24,340 nt of DNA, taken from positions 1 to 24,340 of the forward strand of contig JAIPGT010000003.1 of the NCBI GenBank assembly GCA_021735565.1, given 5' to 3'. Below are positions 1-8,889 of this stretch, one piece after another. This stretch comes from Patescibacteria group bacterium (GTDB lineage Bacteria > Patescibacteria > ABY1 > JAGPKW01). Both the position numbers and the translations under genes were made by a program. The notes under the pieces were generated by a model. That model was not told the DNA's origin. It did not search any database and was given only the letters and a program-made list of their open reading frames with translations. The stretch's first letter is position 1; each line of letters starts with the position of its first letter.

Positions 1-856
1 TACAAAAAATCTGCCCATGCCTAGCATTTCTAGTAGGGATAACACAATCAAAAATATCAATTCCACTTTTTACACCTTCAATTATTTCATCAGGATAACC
101 AAGTCCCATTAAATATCTAGGCTTATCTTCGGGAAGTTTGTCCCCTATTAGATTCATTACTTTAAATTTATCTTCCCTACTTTCACCAACAGAAACTCCA
201 CCTATCGCAAAACCATCAAAATCTAGGCTAGTAATTTTAGATAAAGAATATTCTCTTAAATCATCATATTTTCCACCCTGAACTATACCAAAAATCTTTT
301 GATCAGAATTATTAACCACTTTTCCATTTCTAGCTTCCGCTAAAGATCTCTCAGCCCATCTGTACGTTAGATCTATTGATTCTTTAAAATAAGAATACGA
401 AGAATCAGAAGCAACACACTCATCTAAAACCATCATAATATCTGATCCTATTACTTTTTGCATCTGTATAGATTTTTCTGGAGTAAGAATAATTTTATTT
501 CCAGAAAGATGATCTCTAAAAATAGCTCCTTCTTCAGTTATTTTTCTAATTTTTCCAAGAGAAAAAACCTGAAAACCTCCAGAATCAGTCAAAATAGGAC
601 CATCCCAATTCATAAATTTATGAAGCCCTAAAGACTTTTCTAAAACCTCCATCCCAGGCCTTATCATTAAATGATAAGTATTACCTAAAACTATTTGCAT
701 ATTTATACTATGCAAATCTTCTATAGAAAGTGTTTTAACAGCACCAAGTGTAGCATCAGGAATAAAACATGGAGTTTTAAAAACTCCATGAGTAGTGTAA
801 CATTTTCCTAATCTAGATTTTCCTTTTTTATTTTTTATTTCAAAAAAAGAAGACAT
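1..856 (-). CDS. tgt: tRNA-guanine(34) transglycosylase (Tgt), 3' part cut by window edge
   Basis: Exchanges guanine 34 of GUN-anticodon tRNAs for the queuosine precursor preQ1 (bacterial Tgt family). I translated 285 residues from ATG at 854-856 to the window edge. The general acid/base Asp is D91 in TDSGGFQ (90-96). The loop FGIVQGG lies near 189-195. The nucleophile Asp is D270 in IFDCVIPTRNARHG (268-281). LDEC (144-147) corresponds to the substrate-contact region. The usual protein is about 370 residues, so roughly the last 85 residues, including the CxCxxC zinc site, lie outside the window. The start is 6 bp from the stop of the upstream surface-protein gene, so it is probably the tail of that operon. 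No Shine-Dalgarno is visible. Whether this cell makes or salvages preQ1 cannot be seen here. The family call is firm. Confidence 0.95.
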   Translation of the reverse strand, partial: MSSFFEIKNKKGKSRLGKCYTTHGVFKTPCFIPDATLGAVKTLSIEDLHSINMQIVLGNTYHLMIRPGMEVLEKSLGLHKFMNWDGPILTDSGGFQVFSLGKIRKITEEGAIFRDHLSGNKIILTPEKSIQMQKVIGSDIMMVLDECVASDSSYSYFKESIDLTYRWAERSLAEARNGKVVNNSDQKIFGIVQGGKYDDLREYSLSKITSLDFDGFAIGGVSVGESREDKFKVMNLIGDKLPEDKPRYLMGLGYPDEIIEGVKSGIDIFDCVIPTRNARHGQIFC

Positions 857-862
857 ATTTTA

Positions 863-2869
863 CTAATTAACAACTTTACCTATATTATCATCGAATTCAT
901 TTTTCATGTATGTAGTAAGTGGATTTAAATTAACTATATATTCTTTACTAATGAATTCATCAGTATAATAGAAAGTAATGTCAGAAGTCAAATTTACATT
1001 TTTTCCTATATCTCCCTCATTTGGCGTAACTGTAACAAAGAAATATAAAAAGTTATCAGAAGAATCAGAAGAAACACTACCAACTGTCCAGACAAGCTCT
1101 CTAGTATTTTCATTATAAACTATTTTATTATCTAAATTAGTACTATAAATATCATTCCAAAAAACATTATCTGGAATTTTAGTCTTCATATAAACTCCAG
1201 ATATAGCATTTACATAATTAGATATATCAAATTTCAACCTATATTTAGTTTCTTGACCAACCTTAGGAGGAACTGGACCATATCCAACTTGATTTCCAGA
1301 TTCATCATAGTAAGAAGTCTTATAAGAAATAGAAGTGTTAGATTTTATTAAAATATTAAAACTATAATTATTAGAAGAAAGCTTAATTCTGTCTGTTGTT
1401 CCATTAATTATTCCAGTTATATATGAATTACAAAGAATAGATAAATCGTTTAAATTATTAGAGTTTTTAAAGCCAAAAATAACATTTAAATTAGAAGATG
1501 AGGAAAAATCAGCAAAAGATTCTATTTCATTTTTTGTCCATTTAAAAATATTTACGATATCTCCAGTTTCTTCATCTATAAAATTTTCAAAATTAGGTTC
1601 AACACTAAAATTCATATCAGGAACATTTAAAATATCATCTCCTCTAAATTCTAAAACAATTTCAACATCATTTATATTAATATCAGAAGATTGTTTTTCA
1701 TAACTAAAATTAAAATTATGAACATTATTTAAATCTGATATTATAGACTTTCCAAATTTTGATAAATTTTCCATTTCAGAGCTTGTATCTAAAATAAATT
1801 TTACACCAACTTGAGAAACATTTATATCATCGCTTTTTTCATTTAAAACACTAAAACTAGATAATTTATTAGAAGAATCATCAATAATCCCAGATTGTAC
1901 ACTAAATCCTTTTTCTATATCAGCACTTTCAAAATATCCAGTTATAATAATTTCCTCTTCAAAATTTTCATCATCCTGTTTTTCATCTATAAAATCGAAA
2001 AACCAAGTTGATTGCTCACCTGAATATTCTTGTATAGGCTTAATATTATATTCTTTTATAATAAATTCACTAGGATAATCAAAAACTAATTTTAAATTAT
2101 AAATTGGATTAATTTGATTATTTTTTATTTTTATTTTATATTCAAAATCTTTATTTGGATAAATTATATCTGGTTTTTCAAGAGCAATATCGTATAAAGA
2201 GTTATTTACAACAGAAGTATAAGAACTAGCAGTATAAAAGTTTGATGAAATTTTATCTAATTGATAATTCATCGTCACAGAAGTTATAGTTTCGTCTCCA
2301 ATTCTTCCAAAAATTGAACCATCAATTTCTATTTTTATAGAATCCCCAGGATCTACATTCTTTATAATCCACTTAGCATATCTAGAATTAATATCAGAAG
2401 GAGAAATAGTAGAATTATGATATTCAAATTCTTCAGGAAATCTCATCATTATTTCTGCATCAGTTACTTTAAATTTTTCAGTATTTTTAAAATTAATAAA
2501 ATATTTTATACTTCCGTCTTCTTCTATATCAAGATCACTTCCAACATCAATAGATAAGCTACTATAATAATTTTGATCTATATTTAAAAATAAAGAATTA
2601 TAAACAGATTTTCCAACAAAAAATACAAAAACAGCCATAAAAACTAATAATAAAATAGGAATAATCTTTTGAAAAAAATTAGAATCATTCTTATAAACAA
2701 ATTTTGGAGTGTTTAATTCATTATCTATGATATTATCTTTCAAAATATCATTTAATTTCTTTTCTCTTGTATTATCTTTATTACTTTTTTTATTTTTATT
2801 ATTTTCCAAAAGATCAGAATTATCTAAAATTTCATCTTCTAAATTTTGTTGATCATTTTCTAAATCCAT
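863..2869 (-). CDS. Large single-pass surface protein with DUF11-like beta-sandwich repeats
   Basis: Function unknown. The 668 residues begin with a charged, Asn/Asp/Lys-rich cytoplasmic segment (1-62), then one strong membrane helix (about 67-92). There is no cleavable signal, so the long C-terminal part should be outside the cell. That part reads as about four tandem beta-sandwich units of 110-150 residues (roughly 100-220, 230-345, 350-505, 515-655). Each has alternating hydrophobic strands, a Tyr/Pro-containing strand near its start and a W-x(n)-G-D/S type turn (for example WIIKNVDPGDS, WTVGSVSSDS), resembling DUF11/CARDB-like extracellular repeats. No catalytic or sortase motif is seen. 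The stop is UAG. The gene sits 33 bp after recO, and a TATAAT lies in that gap, so it may have its own promoter. It may be a cell-surface or adhesion protein; that is inference from architecture only. Confidence 0.75.
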   Translation of the reverse strand: MDLENDQQNLEDEILDNSDLLENNKNKKSNKDNTREKKLNDILKDNIIDNELNTPKFVYKNDSNFFQKIIPILLLVFMAVFVFFVGKSVYNSLFLNIDQNYYSSLSIDVGSDLDIEEDGSIKYFINFKNTEKFKVTDAEIMMRFPEEFEYHNSTISPSDINSRYAKWIIKNVDPGDSIKIEIDGSIFGRIGDETITSVTMNYQLDKISSNFYTASSYTSVVNNSLYDIALEKPDIIYPNKDFEYKIKIKNNQINPIYNLKLVFDYPSEFIIKEYNIKPIQEYSGEQSTWFFDFIDEKQDDENFEEEIIITGYFESADIEKGFSVQSGIIDDSSNKLSSFSVLNEKSDDINVSQVGVKFILDTSSEMENLSKFGKSIISDLNNVHNFNFSYEKQSSDININDVEIVLEFRGDDILNVPDMNFSVEPNFENFIDEETGDIVNIFKWTKNEIESFADFSSSSNLNVIFGFKNSNNLNDLSILCNSYITGIINGTTDRIKLSSNNYSFNILIKSNTSISYKTSYYDESGNQVGYGPVPPKVGQETKYRLKFDISNYVNAISGVYMKTKIPDNVFWNDIYSTNLDNKIVYNENTRELVWTVGSVSSDSSDNFLYFFVTVTPNEGDIGKNVNLTSDITFYYTDEFISKEYIVNLNPLTTYMKNEFDDNIGKVVN

Positions 2870-2894
2870 TTTTTAAATTTAAAATTCTAATATA

Positions 2895-2900
2895 ATTATA
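2895..2900 (-). promoter_or_regulatory. Candidate -10 element upstream of the surface-protein gene
   Basis: The minus strand reads TATAAT in the 33 bp gap after recO, 25 bp before the ATG at 2869. No convincing -35 and no TGN extension are visible. In a sequence this AT-rich, a chance TATAAT is quite possible. Confidence 0.3.
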
Positions 2901-2902
2901 CC

Positions 2903-3475
2903 TTATTTAAAGAATTTATTCACTAAAATATCATTTTCTGTATAAGAAGAAACATTTTTAAAAAAACTTTCTTTGTTTAAATAAATTTTTTTACCTTTAG
3001 AAATGCCTAATATTTCTGTTAGTTTTATAAAAAATAAATTAATAAATTCAATTAATTTTTTATCTTTCTGAAAATTAATAAAAGCTTCATTTTTTAAATT
3101 TAATTTATCAATAAATTCAAAATAAGAAACAACCAAATCATATAAAGAATTATCTTTTAAATCATAAAAAGTAAGTGAATTTAAAACCTCTAAAGCAAAA
3201 GAAAAACAAATATTCTTTTTTAAATTATTTTCTAAATTAAATCTTTTAAAAAGATAAACATTGCAAATATAATCATAATTTTTTCCAGAAGCAATATCAG
3301 CTTCAATTAATGAAAAAAATTGCATATGTGAGTTTAATTTAGATTGAGATTTATAAGAACCCTTCAATCTTATTACTTTCTTACCAAAATTATCAGTATA
3401 TATATTTACAATTCTATCAAAATCGGAAAAATCTGAAGAAGAAAGTAAGAAAAAATTACAATGGTAATCAATCAT
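2903..3475 (-). CDS. recO: DNA repair protein RecO (short form)
   Basis: RecO loads RecA on SSB-coated single-stranded DNA together with RecR (RecFOR pathway). The 190 residues start with an N-terminal OB-fold region (about 5-75) in which the pattern SDFDRIVNIYT...GKKVIRLKGSYK...L....FSLIEADI matches the usual RecO start (S-E-x-D-R-I-x-x-x-x-T ... G-K ... A-R-G ... F-x-x-x-E). A helical C-terminal region follows. The family is usually 230-250 residues with a small zinc site in many members. Here the C-terminal domain is trimmed and no CxxC pairs are seen. The ATG at 3473-3475 directly abuts the ileS stop, so translation is probably coupled. No Shine-Dalgarno is visible. Confidence 0.82.
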   Translation of the reverse strand: MIDYHCNFFLLSSSDFSDFDRIVNIYTDNFGKKVIRLKGSYKSQSKLNSHMQFFSLIEADIASGKNYDYICNVYLFKRFNLENNLKKNICFSFALEVLNSLTFYDLKDNSLYDLVVSYFEFIDKLNLKNEAFINFQKDKKLIEFINLFFIKLTEILGISKGKKIYLNKESFFKNVSSYTENDILVNKFFK

Positions 3476-6400
3476 TTATATTTTATTTATTTCTAAATAA
3501 ATATTATAATCTACTATTTTTGAAGAATTTTCTTTTAAATTTTCATCATATTCAATTTTAGTAGCTATAACATTATTTAAGATATACTCTTTATTATCCA
3601 AAACAGCAATTTTTAATTTTGAATTATCTGTATTAAATTTAATATAAATTTTATCCGATAAAGATAAATTATTTTCAGCTCTTTTCCTATTAATTAAACT
3701 TACAAATTCTCTGGCTATAGATTCTTTTTCTAAATTTTCATCTATATTTATATCAAGACTCATAACAATACCATGATCAGATGCAACAGAAGAAGAAGAA
3801 TCAGAAATAAATCTTATTTCACAATCAGAAGAATCAATCTCCCATTTTTTTGCAACAATTATAATATTATCTTTTAATTCAAAATTTCCATTTTTTGCTT
3901 CTTTTATAATTTCTTGAACTTCTTTTCCAAATTTAGGACCCAAAACTCTAGCGTTTGGACTAATTATCATTTTTGAAATAGAAGATGAAGAGGAAACCTT
4001 TTTAATTTCTTTTATATTTAATTCTGATTTAATAACATCTTCATTATTATTTATAATTTCTGATTGTATAGAAGATGCAACAATAGAAATTGAATTAAGA
4101 GGAGTTTTTACTGGAATATTAGAGCTTTTTCTCAAAGATAAACCTAAAGAAACTATATCTCTAATAAAAGAAATTTCAGAAATTAATTTACTGTCTATAT
4201 TTTTTTCAGAATAATTTGGCCAAGGTTCTAAATGAACTGATTCAAAATCACCTGCTTCTAACTCTTTATATAATTTTTCAGCAGAAAAAGGCATAATAGG
4301 TGCTATTACTTTTGAGAATTGTAATAAAACATACCCCAAAACTCTGAGTGATTTTTCTCTTTCTTCTTTATTAGAAGATTTGAATCTTAATCTATTTTGT
4401 CTTAAATACCAATTTGATAAATCTGATATAAATTTAATAACAGGTCTTGTTGCATCATCTAATAAATAATTTTCATAACCATAAGTTGAATCTTTTATAA
4501 ACTGATTTAGTGAAGAAATAATCCACAAATCAGAGTTATTATTAGTTTCTGGTAAATTTTTTATATCAAGTTCTAAATTTTCTTTTGCTATTTTATAAAA
4601 ATCTAAAACATTAAAAATTTTTAATACAACTTTTTTTGTCACCTCTAAAACTCCACTTTCGGAAAAAGCAAAATCAGAAGATTTTACAACAGGTGAAGAC
4701 ATTAAATAATAACGAACAGCATCTGCTCCAAATTTATCTAAAACCAAATTAGGATCAGGATAATTTTGTTTAGATTTACTCATTTTTGATCCATCTTCTG
4801 CTAAAACTATTCCATTTACTATAACATTTGAAAAGGCTTCTTTATTAAAAATTGCAGTTGCTAAAACCATCAAAGTATAAAACCATCCTCTAGTTTGATC
4901 TTGTCCTTCTGCTATAAAATTTACTGGTAAAAGAGTTTTTTCATTTGTTGATTCTTGAGCATAAGGCATAGAACCACTTTCAAACCAACAATCAAAAACT
5001 TCTGGAACTCTAGACATTTTAGAATTACATTTTGGACAATCAAAATGAATATCATCAACAAAATGTTTATGTAAATCAAATTCTTTTCCAGTCCTATTAT
5101 CAACATATAAGGTAACGATATCGGTATTTTTATGATGAAAATTATTTTTTTGCCTATCCCAATCAAAATCAGATAAATATTTTCTCATAAGAACCAAAGG
5201 ATCTGCATGACTACAAATGACAATAGTTTTACCTTTATTTTCTGATAATATTTTTTTAAATTCTTTTGAAACTCTGTCATAAAGATCTAAAACACTTTCT
5301 CCTCCTCCAAATTTTTCATCATTCCATTTTACTATATTACAATCAAAATATTTATCTTGAAAAGTTCCATGATCAAATTCTCTAAAATTATCTCTAATAT
5401 CCACTTCTAAATTTTTAGATTCTGCTAATTTAGAAATTGTTTCTCTACATCTAGAAAGCGGTGAAGAAAATATAGCATCTATTTTTATATCTTTAAAAAT
5501 ACCTGGTAAAGAATCTCTATGTTTTAAACCTTCTTTATTTAAAACAGATTTATCTTCATGATCTGCAAAATGCTTTTCATTGTAATTAGTTCTACCATGT
5601 CTTAATAAAATAACTTTAGTTATAAAATTCTGATCTTTTGTTTTTTCATAAATATCAGAAACAGAAGAAATAACTTCCACATGTTTACAATCTGGATTAT
5701 CACATCTCCAAACAGGTAAAGGACAACCCCAAAATCTAGATCTAGAAACAGCCCAATCTCTAGCATCTTCTATCCATTTTCCAAATCTACCATCTTTTAT
5801 ATGAGAAGGCACCCAATTAACATTCTGATTATTTTTTATTAAATTTTCCTTAATTTTAGGAACATTAACAAACCATGATGAAGTAGCATAATTTAAAAGA
5901 GGTGTATCACATCTCCAACAACAAGGATAACTATGAATATGATTCTTTTTTGAAAAAAGAGATCCAGATTTATCTAAAAATTTAACAATTTCTAAATCAC
6001 AAGAACTATTATCTTCTTTAGTTTTTATAGTCATTCCAGCAAAATCAGAAACAGCAGAAATAAATTTTCCATCAGTTGTTACATGTTGAACAAAAGGCAA
6101 ATTTTCTCTTTTTCCAAGAATCATATCATCTTCTCCAAAAGCACAAGCAATATGAACAACTCCGGTACCTTCTTCTGTTGTAACAAAATCTGCATCATAT
6201 ATTTTCCAACCATTTTCAATATTTTTTATATCTTTATCATTGTAAAAATAATCAAATAATGGTTCATATTCTTGACCTATTAAATCCTTTATATTTATAT
6301 TTTCAATAATTTTATATTCTTTATTTTCAAAAATACTTTCAATTAAATCTGTAGCTACTATATAATTTTTATTTTCAAAATTAACTAATGAATAAGAAAT

Positions 6401-7102
6401 ATCAGAAGAAACAGCAAGCGCAACATTTCCAGGAAGAGTCCAAGGAGTTGTTGTCCAGCTTAAAATATAAGTATTTTCTTTATTTTTTAATTTAAAAGAA
6501 ACAGTACAAGTTAAATCTTTTAATTCTTTATATCCTTGAGTAACTTCAAAATTAGAAAGAGCAGTTTCACACCTAGGACAAATATGCATAGGTTTATGAC
6601 CTTCATATACAAGGTCTTTTTTCCAAAGCTCAGAAAAAACCCACCAAACAGATTCCATATAGCTAGAATCCATTGTTTTATAATCATTATCCATATCAAC
6701 CCATCTACCAACTCTAGGTATAAATTCCCTCCAAGCATCTGCATATCTCATAACAGAACTTCTACAAAATTCATTAAATTTATCTACACCATAATCTTCT
6801 ATATCTTTTTTACTCTTAAAACCTAACTCTTTTTCAATTAAATTTTCAACAGGAAGACCATGACAATCCCAACCCCATTTTCTTTCAACATAATACCCTT
6901 TCATTGTTTTATATCTAGGAACAACATCTTTTATACAAGAAGCAACTATATGACCATAATGAGGTAATCCTGTAGCAAAAGGAGGACCATCATAAAATCT
7001 AAAATCATTATTTTTAGAATTTTTTTCTAAACTCTTTTTAAAAATATTATTTTCATTCCAAAAATTTAATATTTCTTCTTCATTTTTTCTTATATCAAGC
7101 AT
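3476..7102 (-). CDS. ileS: Isoleucine-tRNA ligase (type 2) with an inserted histidine phosphatase domain
   Basis: Charges tRNA-Ile with isoleucine. The 1208-residue protein has the class I motif as HYGH (48-51, in GLPHYGH, the form typical of archaeal/eukaryotic-like IleRS2), a CP1 editing domain (about 180-400, with TTEEGTGVVHIA near 318-329), FWG and WFESGSMPYA core motifs, KMSKS (773-777) and a tRNA-binding C-terminal part. Unusually, residues about 485-669 are a complete histidine phosphatase (PGAM-like) domain: RHGR (491-494, nucleophile H492), SPLSRCRET (R551), FREFDHG (E575) and CSHADP (H632). It lies between the cysteine pairs C467/C472 and C689/C692, so it is inserted in the zinc-ribbon loop before the WFESGS core. 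Synthetase motifs continue in frame on both sides, so this is not an assembly break. The synthetase call is firm; the role of the phosphatase is unknown. Confidence 0.96.
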   Translation of the reverse strand: MLDIRKNEEEILNFWNENNIFKKSLEKNSKNNDFRFYDGPPFATGLPHYGHIVASCIKDVVPRYKTMKGYYVERKWGWDCHGLPVENLIEKELGFKSKKDIEDYGVDKFNEFCRSSVMRYADAWREFIPRVGRWVDMDNDYKTMDSSYMESVWWVFSELWKKDLVYEGHKPMHICPRCETALSNFEVTQGYKELKDLTCTVSFKLKNKENTYILSWTTTPWTLPGNVALAVSSDISYSLVNFENKNYIVATDLIESIFENKEYKIIENINIKDLIGQEYEPLFDYFYNDKDIKNIENGWKIYDADFVTTEEGTGVVHIACAFGEDDMILGKRENLPFVQHVTTDGKFISAVSDFAGMTIKTKEDNSSCDLEIVKFLDKSGSLFSKKNHIHSYPCCWRCDTPLLNYATSSWFVNVPKIKENLIKNNQNVNWVPSHIKDGRFGKWIEDARDWAVSRSRFWGCPLPVWRCDNPDCKHVEVISSVSDIYEKTKDQNFITKVILLRHGRTNYNEKHFADHEDKSVLNKEGLKHRDSLPGIFKDIKIDAIFSSPLSRCRETISKLAESKNLEVDIRDNFREFDHGTFQDKYFDCNIVKWNDEKFGGGESVLDLYDRVSKEFKKILSENKGKTIVICSHADPLVLMRKYLSDFDWDRQKNNFHHKNTDIVTLYVDNRTGKEFDLHKHFVDDIHFDCPKCNSKMSRVPEVFDCWFESGSMPYAQESTNEKTLLPVNFIAEGQDQTRGWFYTLMVLATAIFNKEAFSNVIVNGIVLAEDGSKMSKSKQNYPDPNLVLDKFGADAVRYYLMSSPVVKSSDFAFSESGVLEVTKKVVLKIFNVLDFYKIAKENLELDIKNLPETNNNSDLWIISSLNQFIKDSTYGYENYLLDDATRPVIKFISDLSNWYLRQNRLRFKSSNKEEREKSLRVLGYVLLQFSKVIAPIMPFSAEKLYKELEAGDFESVHLEPWPNYSEKNIDSKLISEISFIRDIVSLGLSLRKSSNIPVKTPLNSISIVASSIQSEIINNNEDVIKSELNIKEIKKVSSSSSISKMIISPNARVLGPKFGKEVQEIIKEAKNGNFELKDNIIIVAKKWEIDSSDCEIRFISDSSSSVASDHGIVMSLDINIDENLEKESIAREFVSLINRKRAENNLSLSDKIYIKFNTDNSKLKIAVLDNKEYILNNVIATKIEYDENLKENSSKIVDYNIYLEINKI
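5096..5650 (-). other. Histidine phosphatase domain nested inside IleRS
   Basis: This stretch codes for residues about 485-669 of the IleRS reading frame. It has the order of a phosphoglycerate-mutase/CobC-type phosphatase: first strand ending in LRHGR, then SSPLSRCRET, EFDHG, GGGES and IVICSHADP. All four residues expected at the phosphate pocket (R491, H492, R551, H632) and the acidic residue E575 are present, so activity is plausible. The substrate cannot be inferred from the sequence. Confidence 0.88.
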
Positions 7103-7106
7103 AGAC

Positions 7107-8123
7107 TTAATTTTTAACTTCTAAAATTAATTCTTCCCCATTTCTTAAAACTTTAAATTGATAAGAATCATTATTTAAAGATTTTAACATAAATTCAAGA
7201 GAATTATAAACTTCATAATTATTAATTTCAGTAATTATATCGAATTCTTCAAAAGGTAAATCTTCATCTAAAACTTCTTCAACAAAAAAACCTAAATTAT
7301 AATTTTCTTTATCATATCCATATAAATCAGAGCTTAAATCCGTATATTTAATTCTAATATTATTAAAAGTTATTTCATCAATATCATCTTTTATTTTATT
7401 TAGAAAATATCTTAAATTTTCAGAAATAACAAAATTATCTAAATTATAAAAACCAATTAATTTATTTGATAAATTAAAAAACCATAGAGGTTTTTCATTA
7501 GAATTTGATAAAGAATTAAATTCTAAAATATTACCTTTTTTATTTTTTATATATGAAGTACCAAATTCACCGTATTTATCAAAACTAAATACTTTTGAAC
7601 CAATATATAAATCTGAATCACTAGCAATATCTATTATATTTTTTACATTTTTTTCAATTTTAACAAAAATTATTCCATAATTTGTAGTTATAGAGTCTGT
7701 TATAGAATATATATTATTATCATTGTCTATAGCAATATAATTATTAATTATATATTCATTATAACTAAAACCTTCTTTAACCCTTAAACCAGCAATAAAA
7801 TCATATGAAACAACAGCCCATCCGTTATTTGTGACAAAAAAACCAGAGGTTTTTATATTATCTTTTTTATATAAATTTTCTTCATTTTTATTAGCAATAT
7901 AAACTATATATTCTTTAGAATTCAAAACATTATTTTGCATAGCAATATTTTCATTAATACTATATTCTTCAGTTTTTTCAACAATAACAGAACTATAAAA
8001 AGAATCATCTGCAAAAACTAAAGATTTAGAAAAATCAGAAGTTAAAATAATAATAGAACCAAAAACACCAGAAATGATACTTAAAAGTATTATAATAAAA
8101 ATATTTAAAAATTTACTATTCAT
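7107..8123 (-). CDS. HtrA/DegP-fold membrane protein lacking the catalytic triad, with a PDZ domain (pseudoprotease)
   Basis: The 338 residues begin with one membrane helix (5-28), so the protein should be anchored with its bulk outside. Residues about 72-240 follow the trypsin-like HtrA pattern: GFFVTNNGWAVVSYDFIAG (94-112) aligns with the family GSGFIxxxxGxILTNxHVV; NYGIIFVKI (148-156) with D-x-A-V-L-K-V; and EKPLWFFNLSNKLIGF (210-225) with GNSGGPLxNxxGxVIGI. At the three triad positions I read D108 instead of His, N148 instead of Asp and K211 instead of Ser, so no serine protease activity is expected. Residues about 275-338 look like a PDZ domain (GFFVEEVLDED..., DIITEINNYEV, FKVLRNGEEL). 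It is 4 bp upstream of ileS in a packed operon. It may be a scaffold or sensor of unfolded envelope proteins; that is inference. The alignment was made by eye. Confidence 0.7.
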   Translation of the reverse strand: MNSKFLNIFIIILLSIISGVFGSIIILTSDFSKSLVFADDSFYSSVIVEKTEEYSINENIAMQNNVLNSKEYIVYIANKNEENLYKKDNIKTSGFFVTNNGWAVVSYDFIAGLRVKEGFSYNEYIINNYIAIDNDNNIYSITDSITTNYGIIFVKIEKNVKNIIDIASDSDLYIGSKVFSFDKYGEFGTSYIKNKKGNILEFNSLSNSNEKPLWFFNLSNKLIGFYNLDNFVISENLRYFLNKIKDDIDEITFNNIRIKYTDLSSDLYGYDKENYNLGFFVEEVLDEDLPFEEFDIITEINNYEVYNSLEFMLKSLNNDSYQFKVLRNGEELILEVKN

Positions 8124-8133
8124 AATTTTATTT

Positions 8134-8886
8134 TTAAAATCTTTTAACTAAAAAAAGTGAAATAATAATTATAATAAAAGAAATATAAAATAATTTCTTT
8201 AAGTCTTTTGATGAAAATCTATCAGAAATTTCTGAAATAAACAAATTAAAAACAAAAAATATAAATAATGTATATATTAAAGACAAAATAGGAACTATAT
8301 AAGGTAAAAAAGACAAGACTAAAAATGCTTCAAAAGATATTATTGTTATAAATAAAGAAAATTTTAAAATCTCTTTTTTTGTTTTTAAAATATAAGAAAA
8401 ATACAAAAAAGTATAAGAAAAAACAAAGAAAGATATTAAAAATAAAATTAAAAATAAATTCCAAGATAAAAAAATGAATAAATAAAATAATACAGAAGAA
8501 GAAAAAAACAAAGAAATTATAAATAAATAATAATTCATTTGATCTAAAAAATAATTTTCTCTTGTATTAAAATAAATATTTTTAATATGTAAAAGAGAAA
8601 AGAATCCTATTAAATAAGCTAGTGGATAATAAAAATTCCTAATTTCAGGATTTTTTATAAAAATAAAAAATAAGGAAGAAAAAATAACAAAAAAATAATA
8701 CATTATTACACTTCCTAAAATTTCTTTCTTTTTATATTTTAAAAAGAAAAGAAAAAATAATAAAAAATAAAATCCTATAAAAAAATAGGAATACAAAAAC
8801 AAGGAAGCAGGATTATTAGCTATTAAATATAAATAAATAATATTTATAAAAGGTAAAATAAGTATGAAAAAATTTACTAAAAACAT
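8134..8886 (-). CDS. Polytopic membrane protein of unknown function
   Basis: The 250 residues are almost entirely hydrophobic, rich in Phe, Ile, Leu and Tyr, with about eight predicted membrane helices (for example near 3-22, 28-49, 58-77, 85-100, 116-135, 140-166, 176-217, 230-247). Short Lys-rich loops separate them (KYKKK near 50, KTKKE near 168, SSKDLKK near 225). I see no transport or enzyme motif. It lies between the DUF218 protein (3 bp gap) and the pseudo-HtrA (10 bp gap), so the three are probably co-transcribed and act at the membrane. I cannot assign a family. Confidence 0.6.
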   Translation of the reverse strand: MFLVNFFILILPFINIIYLYLIANNPASLFLYSYFFIGFYFLLFFLFFLKYKKKEILGSVIMYYFFVIFSSLFFIFIKNPEIRNFYYPLAYLIGFFSLLHIKNIYFNTRENYFLDQMNYYLFIISLFFSSSVLFYLFIFLSWNLFLILFLISFFVFSYTFLYFSYILKTKKEILKFSLFITIISFEAFLVLSFLPYIVPILSLIYTLFIFFVFNLFISEISDRFSSKDLKKLFYISFIIIIISLFLVKRF

Positions 8887-8889
8887 AGC

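Noticed and set aside
5096..5650. The phosphatase insert as an intein, chimeric assembly or inserted mobile gene
   Set aside because: There are no intein splice motifs and no flanking repeats; the frame runs straight through, and synthetase motifs resume exactly after the insert, so a true nested domain is simpler.
4921..6744. Out-of-frame minus-strand ORFs of 81 and 74 codons within ileS
   Set aside because: They overlap conserved IleRS coding in another frame and have compositions typical of AT-rich frame shadows.
6536..6826. 96-codon plus-strand ORF within ileS
   Set aside because: Antisense shadow of a strongly conserved synthetase region.
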